From Cycas panzhihuaensis (lineage: Eukaryota > Cycadophyta), in NCBI GenBank assembly GCA_023213395.1, contig CM041465.1:12214001-12278000 (forward strand): 64,000 bases of DNA, in the 5' to 3' direction. How positions within the stretch are numbered: the stretch's first letter is position 1; each line of letters begins with the position of its first letter. Of this stretch, positions 11,691 through 24,649 are shown one piece after another. The notes beneath the pieces were generated by a model. That model was not told where the DNA came from and did not search any database. It worked only from the letters and a program-made list of their open reading frames with translations. The translations under genes and the position numbers were made by a program.

Positions 11691-12150
11691 ACTTTAGAAA
11701 TGGTGGAAGAGGATTATGTATTCTGCTTGCATGGTCTATTTTAGCTTTGGTAGTAGCGTCGTGTCATCAAGTTATATTCTCGGCTAGTTCTGATGAGCAG
11801 GTAATACAGTATTCCAGTGATCAGTTATATGCAAGATTAATACCAAGTAGACATAGATCCCTTCTCAGATGCATATTGAGTTACTATTGGCCAAAAATAC
11901 TGAGCAAGTTACTGAGAGATATTAGACACAGATTGAGTTGCTGCGAGATGTTAGATGCAAATCCCTTCTTAGATGCAAACATCAAGTTATTGATGGGCAT
12001 CGTAGCCTCTCCTAGTGTTTGTCAGACTGGGAGGCAAACAAAGACAATGCCAATGACCGAATTCAAGGATTAGAAGCTCTATGTTTTATAAGTGAGTGTC
12101 CGCGTGGGTGTGAGTATGAAGAAAAATATAGAAGTTGCTCAAGAAGGGTT
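11691..12150 (+). other. Possible further piece of captured host sequence, unrecognised
   Basis: A 108-codon frame (11747-12073) and short in-frame text on either side (LAWSILALVVASCHQ before, ECPRGCEYEE after) look protein-like, with a possible hydrophobic segment. I do not recognise a family. It may continue the captured kinase locus, or come from another gene. Confidence 0.25.
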
Positions 12151-12898
12151 AAAAAAATCTTATGTTGCTCGCTTTGTATATAGTTTTTTTTTTTGTGTAG
12201 GAAAAATAATGAAGGAATAATAATGGATAGAATATTTCAAAGAAAAAATATATATTTGTATAATACAAATACAGATCTACAAATATCTTATGCTTTTGTT
12301 ATGTAACTGTTTGAATATTGGCTTGCATATGATTATGTCTCATACATACTACCTTACTATTATAGCAAATATAGAGAAATAGTCAATGGAGAGGTTCTCA
12401 AGCAAAGTTATGGAATCTGAACCCTTATGTAGGTGACTTCCAAATTCCTTAGGGTCTTTGAATCAAGGGCTAAAGATGTTAAATATAAATAGTATATGTG
12501 TTCAATATTTTAATCGCAAAGATTGTGCTATAAAAGTATTTTTTTTTAATCTATCAAGAAAATATATTAAATAAATAACCCGTGATATATACTTGTATCC
12601 GAATATTTTCAAATGTGTCAAAGAAATATTTATATCAAAGAACTAAGATATATATATTTAGATCCGAAATGAAATAAGAACTTAGAAACGAAGTTGTAGT
12701 AGGCTTTATCTTGAGTATATCTTCTTCAAAAGGTCAATATGCCTCAAATATCAGAGATCCAGAATAAACTTGGGAAAACTATCATCAAATATATGATGAA
12801 AACTTACAGATTCGAAAGAGAATATAAGAGATGTAAAGAAAAGTTAAGAAAATATTATAGATTCTAAGGTAAATATTAGAGATGTGAGCTGAGTATAG

Positions 12899-13330
12899 TA
12901 GATCTATAGCTAAATATTATAGATCTAAATGAGTATACTGGAGAAATGGTCAAATAATCAACAAACAAGCAAATCAGAGACTATGTAGTAGATCTGAAAA
13001 AATATTGAATATTTGAACAGAATAAACTAAGAAACTATCAAATATTTGATAAAAAGAGAAGATCTAAAAAATATAAGCCAGATCTATAGAAATCTATGGT
13101 AGATCTAAAGTAAAAATTATAGATCTTGAAGAAAAATCGTATGAATCTTGCATGCAACTAATTTCCTTTGCAGATCTGTGAAAAATATTATATAAAAGAG
13201 ATAAATATAGTTGCAAAACTATCAAATATATGATAAAAACTATAGATCTAAAAAAATATAACTCAAATATGAGAAATCTTTGAATAAAATATAGCTTACA
13301 TCGAATATGTTGATCTCCTTCGTAGATCTG
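12899..13330. repeat. Cluster of AGATCT motifs in the element leader
   Basis: About ten copies of the palindrome AGATCT occur in about 430 bp, several within the longer form TATAGATCTA. About 0.1 copy would be expected by chance. The stretch lies between the primer site and the gag-like frame in element orientation, so in the transcribed leader. No coding sense was found. Confidence 0.7.
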
Positions 13331-13564
13331 GAAATATAATAAAAAATCTGCATAAATCTGAAAAAAAAAATCTAAAGTATATTTGTTATACCAGAAAATA
13401 GCTCAATAATAATCAAAACTTGATGAAAAAATAGAAGAAATTTACTGAAAAAATATATAGAAAATAAGTACAACCGATATTGTTTGCTTGTGAGAAAATC
13501 TATTGTAGAATGCCAGTAAATCCTATTGTTCTTCTTCAAAACTTGAGTAGGCCAGCAATCATCT

Positions 13565-13576
13565 GCTCTGATACCA
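13565..13576 (-). promoter_or_regulatory. Primer-binding site for initiator tRNA-Met
   Basis: The minus strand reads TGGTATCAGAGC, two bases inside the 5' LTR. This is the standard initiator tRNA-Met primer site of plant copia elements and fixes the element on the minus strand. Confidence 0.92.
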
Positions 13577-13578
13577 AT

Positions 13579-14023
13579 TGTTAGAGAAAATATTGCAGGA
13601 GAATAGGGGAGAACATGAAAGAGATAATCATGAATTAATATAGATCAAAATATCAATATTCCAATACAAATCATCAATACAATGTTTCACAATAGTAGCA
13701 TAAACATGAGAGCTTGAATCTTTAATCCATTGTTGAAAGTGAGAAATACAAATTTCCCAAATGAGGGTGGTGTCTAAAGACACCAGAGTTGCACACCCCT
13801 CAATATTTATAATTTGGAGGAGGAGGGAAACTCCTCAACCCCTAAATTTAAAATAATAATAAAATAATGTTAACTCAACTCAAATGAAACTAACTTGAAT
13901 CAAAGTTAAACTTACCTTAACTTACCTCGACATGTTGAGCATCACATGTCTAAATTGAAGTTGATGAGGTATACAATCTTGGTTGGAAAGGTGGGAGTAG
14001 AGTGATGATGATTAACTCCAACA
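13579..14023 (-). repeat. 5' LTR of gag-only element, 445 bp
   Basis: Partner of 8408-8841. The element-side end is next to the primer site, and the outer end is followed by the TTAGA target duplication. The ends TGTT and CCAACA match the partner. Confidence 0.9.
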
Positions 14024-14028
14024 TTAGA

Positions 14029-15239
14029 TAGTTGATTAAAGAGTAACAAAAACCTAAAGTAGCACAAGAACTTCTGAAAAACTAAAATTGGCCTTAAAAG
14101 AGTAAGAAAAAGGCTTAAATAAGCTCAAACACCAAGGTTAACTTTGGCATCTTATAACTTTAGTAAAATAGATTTAAATATATCTCAATCTCATTCTAAG
14201 TTGTATAGCTTTAAATCCTCTTTTTGATGTTCTAAACAATTTGGAAATTAGACTCCTAATTGTAGACTTATAGCCAAAATAGTGGAGGTATCCTATTATG
14301 AAAAAAACCTTAAGGGAGATGGGCTTAAGCCCCTATGGAAACCAACCCCCGGTCACCTAAAGACTATATAAGATGACCTACTAATGTAGCTAGGGGGCTT
14401 ATGGACTTCAATTTTTTTGAAATACAATATAATCTTTTTTAATATATAAAAATGATTCAAAATAGATAAATGTCTTTTAAAGTCTACCTTTTTTAATAAA
14501 TAAAGGTCATATGACTGATCAGAGTGACCTAAATAGGAGGCTAAGCTACCAGATTTATAATAAACTTTAGATATAATTTAATTTCAATGATTAAAGTTAA
14601 AATACAGTGAAAAATATAAAAACTTTTAAAAAATAAAGGGCCATGGAGGCGTGTAGCTTGCACATGGCAATGCCCAACCTGTGGAGGGTATAAAGGATAA
14701 AACAAGCACTAAAATGAATATTGTTCAATCTAAAGTTATAAAGGGGGGGAGACATGAGGTAGAGGCATCCAAATGAAGTAAGTTTGATAAAAAATAGACT
14801 TTAAATGATCATAAATAAGCTACGAAAAGGAGGAGGGCTGCATGAACTAAACTTAGTAGAAATGAGGCTAAGATAGCATGAAACTCATATGAATAGATTC
14901 TAATAGGCTAAGAATGAAGATAGATAACCATCAAGGAGAAATATATTGCTCTAATAGGTGTATACATCTAAATCTAGGGTTGGAATGGCTTGAAAACGTG
15001 ACTTTTTCATTATTATTTGCTCCAAAATTAAAACCAAACCATGTACAACTACAAATGAATTGAATATTAATTATATAGGGTTGATATACATTAGAACATA
15101 ATACACTTCATGTTAAACAATAGTATACATCAATATTTAAGGAAAACTAAAGAAGTAAGTGGAAATGTGGTGCCATTATGAGGAACAAGCCTTCATTTAC
15201 TAATATCTCTTAAAAATCTTCAAACCAGAGTAAAAACTA
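14029..15239. other. AT-rich DNA of old copia leader, no gene seen
   Basis: No frame, RNA gene or domain can be supported. By position it lies between the decayed primer site at 15240 and the copia gag at 7.1-7.5 kb, split by the gag-only element, so it is probably the leader of that old copia element. Confidence 0.4.
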
Positions 15240-15251
15240 GCTCTAATACCA
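15240..15251 (-). promoter_or_regulatory. Decayed initiator tRNA-Met primer site of old copia element
   Basis: The minus strand reads TGGTATTAGAGC, one C-to-T change from the canonical TGGTATCAGAGC. It abuts a sequence starting TGGGAGAAAC at 15252, the inferred LTR edge. Confidence 0.65.
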
Positions 15252-15640
15252 TGGGAGAAACATCCAAGATCTATAAATCATATGTTGTTGATTAAATGTC
15301 AAGCTACAATATCATAACAATGCAATAAATAAGATAAATATAAAAGTAGAATTGAGATAAACAAAGCATGGGTGAATTGGTCACCATGTGAGACTCAATT
15401 TGGGCAAAGACTCTACATATACTCCGAGATAATATATAAAAGAATAATGCAAGGCTTAATTTCTAAGCAACCCATTAATATTTCTAATGATACAATTGAC
15501 CAACTAAGCAACACAAGTAGTGGACCTGACAAACAAGATTAATGTATAATGTGGGTCACCTTAAGGTACAAGATACACCTAATACACATAAAATTAACAT
15601 GTCTTACAAAGAAATGAAGATGATATTATGAGGTTTTAAC
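15252..15640 (-). repeat. Probable 5' LTR of old copia element
   Basis: Inferred from its position next to the decayed primer site. The partner LTR would lie left of the Tat1 insertion and is not in the window. The outer edge near 15640 is placed where text resembling gypsy gag begins. Confidence 0.4.
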
Positions 15641-15779
15641 ACAAATATCATTCTATTTTTTTTCTATTAATTAGTGATATTTACAATGATTATTTTATGG
15701 ACTATTATTTCCTTATTTTATTGTATTGGGGTAAAGATTATTTTTTTATTGATTTCTCTTCAAGTTATGATAATATTTG

Positions 15780-16300
15780 GACAAAGGATCTATTATTTCT
15801 TAACATTGGTGGATAATAACAAGAGTTTTATTTTGACTCAAAATCCCTAGCTAAGCAAATGGCCTCATTAAGATCTCAAGGTTTTTGTATCTCTTGACAT
15901 AAATTTTAATATCGTGTTGTAGGTCTAATATGAATAGTTCAACCCTTCAATGTAATGATAAGTTAATTACTTTATAAAGCAAACTAGTAAACTTTTGATA
16001 ATATTCATCCACTATTTCTATTTTTTTGTAATATCCTTAGTTGGAAAAAATAGTCATTGTCCATAGATCCTCAAAATGTTCCTTAATTTTTGTTAAAAAA
16101 TATTCCCAAGATGATGATATATGACCTCAACTTTCTTGCTCTTATGTCTATATCAACCACTAATCATATGCTCTTTTGGACATATAAATAACAACATGTA
16201 ATATTTTTTCCTTATCATCCTTAATAGATTATAATAAAAATACATTTCTAACTTTTATAATTATTTGTTAATAGCACCCTTTGATTAATCAAATTATGGT
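15780..16300 (-). pseudogene. Old Ty3/gypsy gag remnant
   Basis: Minus-strand text reads LEMYFYYNLL, then after stops DEYYQKFTSLLYKVINLS, VELFILDLQHDIKIYVKR and NLEILMRP. This follows the retrotransposon Gag core (Pfam Retrotrans_gag, cf. 'VEEYYQEFxxLxxRVxxLS ... ELFIxGLxxxIxxxVxRFxP'). Many stops and at least one frameshift mark it as ancient. Its downstream part is cut by the copia LTR near 15640. Confidence 0.6.
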
Positions 16301-18097
<1,797 letters not shown>

Positions 18098-18357
18098 TAG
18101 GTAAGGAAGGTGGCTCTAATACCCATTAAGGTAACCAACTAGGTCACATTCATAGATAGGAAATAGATATAGTCAAGAGATCCAAAATATCAAAGGATAT
18201 ATTAATTAATATGTTATTAAATTGATGATACAAGGCTATAATTGTCTAGTATCCATATCAATACATATGGAGGTGTGTAGCTTATGAAATAAATAGTCAC
18301 CTTCCTCCATAAATAATATAATTAATACTTAATTATCCACTAATTAGGCTCATTATA

Positions 18358-18942
18358 GGGGTCATAAATTTTGACTCAAATGTTTATTTTGGCCCTTTTC
18401 TTTTTCAAAACATATATTTCATAATAGTGCTTATGATGGTATAATCTTGATGTCAATTACTATTATTTTGATAAAATTTTTAAGCCCAAAAAAGATCATC
18501 TATCTATCTAAAATAGCTTTTAGTATTTTTTTTTATTACTTTCGTAACACCTTGTAAGCATTAAATTTCTTACTTAGGAGCCTAGTTTTACTTTACTAAT
18601 TTACCATAAGGCCCATAACATATTTAGCTACCCACAACTCAAATTTTGTATGATTTGGAGTACCTTCAAAGATTTAATAAAACTAAAAAGTTTTACATTG
18701 AGCACTTCTTCACTTTAAGTTAGTTTTCTAATTTTAACACATGGTAGTTAGTATTTTTATATGGCCAAAGGCCATGAATTTATATATTTCTACATTGTAA
18801 AAACACTCAATTTTTAGTTTTTAGAATGGAAATATAGAAATTTGTAAGAGAAGTGTTCTTGTATGGAAAGTTAGATTTTTCTTTCTCTAAGATATATTAT
18901 TCTACTTATATACCTAGTTATTAAAGAGATTCCCATCCCATA
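18358..18942 (+). repeat. 5' LTR of ancient gypsy element
   Basis: Aligns with 24650-25240 over its length, for example ATAGTGC...ATGGTATAAT and CCTTGTA-GCATTAAAT blocks. It ends CCCATA where the partner ends CCCATCA. The start is approximate (about 10 bp). Confidence 0.75.
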
Positions 18943-18945
18943 ATT

Positions 18946-18957
18946 TGGTATTAGAGC
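18946..18957 (+). promoter_or_regulatory. Decayed initiator tRNA-Met primer site
   Basis: Reads TGGTATTAGAGC, one C-to-T change from TGGTATCAGAGC, just inside the 5' LTR. The same change is seen in the other old primer site at 15240. Confidence 0.8.
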
Positions 18958-19149
18958 ATGGTTTAGCTCTAAGAGGAGAGGAAGGAGAATTGTATAATAA
19001 ACTATTAGTAAATTTTATGTTTTTTTTTTTAATATCTTTGATAACTATTAGAAGCAAATTGAAAGTGTTTATAGGAAAAGAGTAAATACCTTGAGAGATA
19101 AGATAACCATAGAATGGAATAAACAATTGAATAAGAGTATGCATGAGAT

Positions 19150-20040
19150 CTAGAGAAAGTTAGAAGAACTTGTAGAATTAGTATTGAGGCAATAAGATAT
19201 CCTCTTGAGGAATGGAGAAGGTCCAAGAAGGCATGATAGTGATGTAGAAATAAAACTAGATGCTAAAGTGGAACCTAAGAAATAAGGACCATAAGAACTT
19301 GATCATATAAGGAGAGAATGCTAAAAGCCTTAGAAGAAAAGAATAGGTAAGTAAAGATTTATTTCCTAGAGTATGGAGGTATTGTAAAGCCTAAAAATGT
19401 AATTGACTTGTTAAATAGTATAAACAAATTCTTTAAATAGAAGGAAATAATAGAAGAGAATGGAGTAAAGCTTGAATATACCAAGTTAAAAGCTCATGCA
19501 ATGATACAGTAAGATCACCTATAGAAAGAGAGAGTAGAATACTCTTAGACATTATTTAAACAATTTTAGAGGTAAAGACAGATGAGTGTCCAAGACTATA
19601 CTAATAAATTTTATAAATTATCAATTAGTGTGAAGCATGAAAAAGCATAAGAGAAGATGACTAGTAGGCATATAAATAGCCTAAAGTTTTGTATCTAAGA
19701 TGAACTTAGCATATTCAAAATTAAAGAATGGTCCATCATTTGTATTAAAGAAGGGTCCATCAACCCCATTTAAAGTTAGTGGATTAAACTACTCATGTGG
19801 GGAATCCTCTAATTAGATGGAGAGGTAGAGTATAACAAAAGGGATATAAGACCAAAGGGGTTTCTAAAACTAGATAAAAATCTTACGTTTTAAAGGATCT
19901 CAAAGAGGTAAAAATATTGATAAAGTAGGTAATATACCAAGGAGGCCTATTGTCTACTCTAGATGTAATAAAGATGGCCATAAGACTTATAAATATCCTT
20001 ATCATTATGACCAACCAAGAAACCAAGGGGAATAGTCAAG
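19150..20040 (+). pseudogene. Gag of ancient gypsy element
   Basis: Short in-frame pieces match a gypsy Gag: MSVQDYTNKFYKLSI near 19590 (VQDYT is also found in the gag at 51.0 kb) and a nucleocapsid knuckle near 19955-19990 reading CNKDGHKTYKY, with expected cysteines changed to Tyr or Ser. Stops occur every few dozen codons. Confidence 0.6.
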
Positions 20041-20214
20041 AGTGAACTTAGTCCAAGTTGAGGAACAAGTTATAGAAGTTGTAATAGACATTAAGGAGAG
20101 CTTGGTATTAAGAAAATCTTTGATTAGAAGCTCTAAAATAAAGTTAGTCATAAGAAAAAGGGGAAGTAAAAGAAAATAATAAATTATAGCTACGCAATAA
20201 TATCTTCCAAATGA

Positions 20215-20540
20215 GATGCACTTCAATAGGCAAGATTTATGAGGTTATTATTGATAGTGGAAGCTATGAAAATATGGTATCCACTAAGATGATAGAAAAG
20301 TTAGAGTTATATTATAAAAGGCTTCCTACCTCCTACAAATTTTGTTAAGTAAATAAAGGGGTGAGGTAGTAGTAGATAAAAGATACTTAGTAAAATTTAC
20401 CATTAGGAACATATACGGTGATGTTCTTGTAATGGATGTATGCCATGCATTATTAGGAAGGATATGATAGTATGATAAGAATGGCTGTCATGATGGAGAA
20501 AAGAATATTTTCACCTTATAGATGGATGACATGAAGGTGT
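20215..20540 (+). pseudogene. Retropepsin of ancient gypsy element
   Basis: Reads EVIIDSGSYENMVSTKMIEK at about 20240-20300, with the catalytic DSGS intact. A later piece VLVMDVCHALLGR (Cys- and stop-disturbed) at about 20425-20460 matches the usual second motif. Confidence 0.65.
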
Positions 20541-20639
20541 TGTTACTATCTATGAAGGAAGAAAGATAGGAAGAGACTATGTTGACTATAAAGAAATTCC
20601 TAAGAGAAGTAAAGGAGATAAGAACTTATTATTCCTTGA

Positions 20640-21560
20640 TGATAAAATGAGTATAAAAAATTGACAATTAAGTGTTGATACCATAGAAAGTAGATAGAAT
20701 ATTACAAGAATATAGTAATATCAATCTTAATGAATTACCAAAGGGTTTACCATCAAAAAGTAACATCCAATATTAGATTGATTTGATTCTAAGATCTATT
20801 CTACTAAATCAAGTTACATATAGATTAATCCCTGTGGAGAATGTAAAATTAAATAGACAAGTGGGTAAATTAATATAGAAATGTATGGTAAGAGAAAGTA
20901 TGAGCCCATATGTGACTCTTAAATCTAAAGAAGGATGGTTCTTAAAGGATGTGTTGATTATAGGGTAATCAATAAAATCATAGTCAGGTATTTATTTTCA
21001 ATCCCTTGAATAGATGACATGTTAGATGTTTTGGAAGGTACATACTACTTCACTAAAATTAATTTAAGAAATGGATATTATTAAATTTGAACCTAGGAAT
21101 TAGATAAGTGGAAGATATCCTTCAAAATAAGAGATGAATTATATGAATGGTTGGTCATGTTATTTTTGATTTTAAATGCCCCAAGTATCTTCATGAGGTT
21201 AATGAATACCATCTTATGACTATAAATAAATAAGCTTGTAGTTGTCTATTTTGATCATATTTTGATATATTATAGAATTAAGGAGTACCTATTAAACCTA
21301 AGGATAGTTATTAAGAGTAGAGAAATCATATATAAACTAGAATAAATATAATTTTATATAGAGTAGCCTAATATTTTTGGGATTTATAATATATTAAGAT
21401 GGGCCATATATGGATGATGAGAAAATTAAAGCCATGCTTAAATGGCCTACACTTAGGAATGTAATAAAGATGAGGATCTTCCATGGTTTAATTGTATTTT
21501 ATAAGAAGTTCATTAGAAATTATAGTGGTACTATTACTCCCTTGATAGATTGTACTAACG
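20640..21560 (+). pseudogene. Reverse transcriptase of ancient gypsy element
   Basis: Ordered gypsy RT pieces: a segment near 20950-21010 around 'GCVDYRVINKI', a TYYFTKINLRNGY-like block near 21040-21080, and near 21370-21460 IFLGFIIY then DDEKIKAMLKWPTLRNV, which matches the RT-RNase H connection (LGxxVSxxG ... xKVxAIxxWPxPxxV). The YLDD region is degraded. Numerous stops. Confidence 0.7.
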
Positions 21561-21599
21561 GAAAGTAGTTTATCTAGAATAAGACAATAGAGAAAAGCT

Positions 21600-22060
21600 T
21601 CAAGATAATGAAATAAAAAGTGATAGACTCACCTACATTGGCATTACGAGTTTTTAAGGTATTTAAGGTTGAATGTGGTACTTCTCATGTAGATATTAGG
21701 GTCATGTTAAGTCAAGAAGGAAGGCCAATAGTATATTACAATGAGAAGTTGAATGAGATGAGAAAGAAGTATTCCAACTATGACATATAATTCTTTGCTA
21801 TGGCGTAGGCATTAGAATTCTTTGCTATGGTGCAAGCATTAAGGCATTAGCATCAATATCTTATGCTCAAGGACTTTATCTTATTCACAGAGCATCAATC
21901 ATTAAGGTATGTAAACACATAAAAAATGTTAAATATTAGGCATATGAAATAGGCATCATATCTATAGGGATTCACTCTCATCCTTCAAAATAAATAAAGA
22001 AAGAAAAATCAAGTTATTGATGCATTGAGTAGAAGAGTCACGCTAATAAGCACTATGGTA
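21600..22060 (+). pseudogene. RNase H of ancient gypsy element
   Basis: Reads FKVECGTSHVDIRVMLSQEG, RPIVYYNEKLNE and FTEHQSLRYV. The first catalytic Asp (normally DAS) is replaced by GTS and the last motif TDHQSL is TEHQSL, so it is inactive. An in-place duplication of about 27 bp (AATTCTTTGCTATGG repeated) lies at 21789-21843. Confidence 0.7.
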
Positions 22061-22189
22061 AGTGAAGTGGTTAGTTTTATTATTTTAAAAGATTTATATG
22101 GTATTGATCCAAATTTTAGTAGAGTTATGGAATACTATAGGAATCCCTTAGTTAATTAGAGTAGACCTAAGTATGATGCTTATGTTATG

Positions 22190-23314
22190 CAGGATGGGTA
22201 TCTATTTAAATAAAAGTAGTTATATATTCTAGTTGATTCCATAAGGGACAACACCATAAGAGAAATACATAATGAAGGACATGGAGGGCACTTTGGCTAA
22301 AACAAAACCATAACCTTAGTGGAGGAAAAATAATTTTATCTAAACATAAAATAATATATTTCTAAATATGTGGTTAGGTGTAGGATTTGTCAAGTTTCTA
22401 AAGGGCATGCTCAAAATACTAGATACTATATGCCATTACTAGTGTTAGAGGGACCATAGATAGATTTGAGTATAGATTTTATATTAGGGTTGCCTAATAA
22501 CCAATGTGGTAATAATTTTATTTTTATTATTGTTGATAGGTTTTCAAGAATAACTTATTTTATTGTGTAGAAAGACTAGTGATATAGCTAAACTAGCAAA
22601 TATTTTTTTCAAGGAGGTTACTAGATTGCATAGGGTGCTAGATACCGTAATTTCAAATAGGGATGCTAAATTTATTTTTCACTTCTAGAAAACCTTATAG
22701 GAGAAGTTGGGGATAGAGCTATAATTCAATAGCACATACCACCCATAAACTAAAGGGCAAAGAAAAGTAGGGAATAGGAGTTTGGAAAACCTATTAACAT
22801 GTATTATTGGAGAAAAGCCTAAACTATAGGATTTAGCACTAGCATAAGCTAAATTTACCTATAATGGTTTTATGAATAAATCTATTAATAAATCATCATG
22901 CTAGATTTTATATGGAAGGAATCCTAAGGGAGTATTAGATTTGGCCCAATTACACATTGAAGATAGGATCAATGATGATATCAAAGCTTTTGTAAAATAC
23001 ATACAAAAGGTGCATGATGAGGCAAGAAGGAAATTATAGGAAAATAATGATAAATACAAGATAGAAGCATATCTAAGAAGGAGAAACTAAGTATTTATAG
23101 GGGAGATTTGGTAATGACATACTTGAGGAATAATAGATTTCCTCAAAGTACATATAATGTGTTGAAATATAAGAAGATGGGTCCTTACAAAATTGTGAGA
23201 AAAGTTAGTGACAATGCTTATAAGGTAATTCTACCATATAACCTTAACATTTTAGCCATGTTTAATGTTTCTAATTTATATAATTATCATGAAGGAGAAG
23301 ATGAAGCAAAATAG
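22190..23314 (+). pseudogene. Integrase of ancient gypsy element
   Basis: Pieces in order: a zinc-binding HHCC region (HNEGHGGHFG near 22270, CRICQVSKGHAQNT near 22380), the core with DLSIDFILGLPNNQCG, FIIVDRFSRITYFIV, VISNRDAKF and a degraded GQ-KV-NRSL block, then the open C-terminal frame 23108-23314 (VMTYLRNNRFP, YKKMGPYKIVRKVSDNAYKV, FNVSNLYNYHE). The Glu of the DDE triad appears changed to Lys. Trp codons at conserved sites read TAG. Confidence 0.82.
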
Positions 23315-23869
23315 ATGAATTTGGATCAATTATGGAAATTCCTATGGGAATTCATGCCTAAAAAACATAGAAACTACACACACAAATCTATCTTCTAATT
23401 TTTTAATTAGTTAAAGATGTACTAAAGTAAATAATAAAATAAATAATATAGTATATATAACTTTTAGAAGTTAAGGAGACTAAATGTTTTAAGTAAAATG
23501 ATACCACTAATATATAAACAAGAATGCTTGTTAATATATATATCACAAATCTTAGTTATTAGCTCCCTCTTTGAGGTGAGGTGCCCTCTAAATGCGACCT
23601 TAAAGGTTGAGCTTATAGTATGTCCAAGATTCTCCAAGTGATGCCCAAACCTAGGCGATAAAGCCTTAAAAATAGGTAGATAGGGAGCTTACTTAAGAAG
23701 TTAACTAGAATAATTATAGAAGTTAGTCAAAATAATTATAGACGTTTGCTAAAATAATTATAGAATTCATGTAGAATAATATAGAGAAGTTGGTTAAAGA
23801 TAACTCTTAAGGTCAACTAGAATAGTATTAGAAGTTAAGTAGATATAATCCTAATATAAGAATGCTACA
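23315..23869. other. Tail of gypsy element and LTR-like part of a chromovirus fragment
   Basis: No coding sense. On the minus strand a polypurine tract (23871-23882) is followed by TGTAGCATTC at 23869, which looks like the start of a 3' LTR of the chromovirus fragment to the right. Its other end is not resolved. Confidence 0.4.
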
Positions 23870-23870
23870 A

Positions 23871-24500
23871 GTCCCTCCCCCTAAAAGCATATTTTTCCAT
23901 CAAAGTATGGGAAGGTTTAGATGCTACTACTATCATTCCTTAGATTCCCAAGTCATATCTTTATTATCTAATATCTTCTATTTTATTAGGTACTCTTGAA
24001 TTTGTCTAGATTATAGATTTTATAGGATGCCTTCTAGTTCTATAATTATTTTTCCTTCTTCACTAAGTATTAGTAGTTATTTCTAAGAAGTGATAGTTTA
24101 TCCTAACTTTTATTTGAGGTACAAAATATAGAAGACATTATAGGTGTAGTTTCCTAGTCCTAGGTTCAACTAGTATACTACTTCTCCCACCTTGTCTATA
24201 TTCTAATATAGGTCAAAGAATCATGGTTATAACTTGTGCTTATATAATCATTTTATTATAGCTTATATATAAGGATGAAATCTTAAGAAGACCTAATCTC
24301 TTACCAAAAAAGACCTCTCTATTCTTTATAGATTTTCCTACTATTTCATCTAATTCCTAACTATCTTTAGGTTATCTTTTAGTATTTGTATTTTACTTTG
24401 CATTTGTTCCTAGTATTCCTGAGTTGATTGGACCCATGTAATCTTTGGTTATATGAGAAGAGATAGGAATTTAAAACCTTATAAAACAAGTTGCCCTTCT
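23871..24500 (-). pseudogene. Chromovirus integrase C-terminus with chromodomain (fragment)
   Basis: The minus strand reads IDKVGEVVY then YNVFYILYLK (integrase GPY/F module), then QEYLIKWKILDNKDMTWESKE (about 23905-23970), which is the chromodomain signature EYLIKW...TWE. Chromodomains guide new insertions to methylated histone tails. A polypurine tract follows. The fragment lies in opposite orientation inside the ancient gypsy element, with many stops. Confidence 0.68.
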
Positions 24501-24649
24501 AAACTTAAATACTTAAAAGTGAACCCAAAAAACTCAACATGGAGGAGTGGTAAGTGTTCCAAAATAGTAACTCATAAGAGATGAGTTCTTTTTACATAAG
24601 AGAGAATTATATAGGAGCATTTATAATTTCCAAATTTAGAGGGGTAACT

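Larger units (their letters stand above)
8408..14023 (-). mobile_element. Gag-only, non-autonomous copia-type LTR element with captured gene fragment
   Basis: Complete 5616-bp minus-strand LTR element. Both LTRs start TGTT and end CCAACA. It is flanked by a perfect 5-bp target duplication TTAGA (8403-8407 and 14024-14028). The primer site is complementary to initiator tRNA-Met. The interior has only a gag-like frame next to the 3' LTR, and I see no protease, integrase or reverse transcriptase, so it would have depended on another element's enzymes. It also holds a fragment of a lectin receptor kinase on the opposite strand. The same architecture recurs at 38324-41481. Confidence 0.88.
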
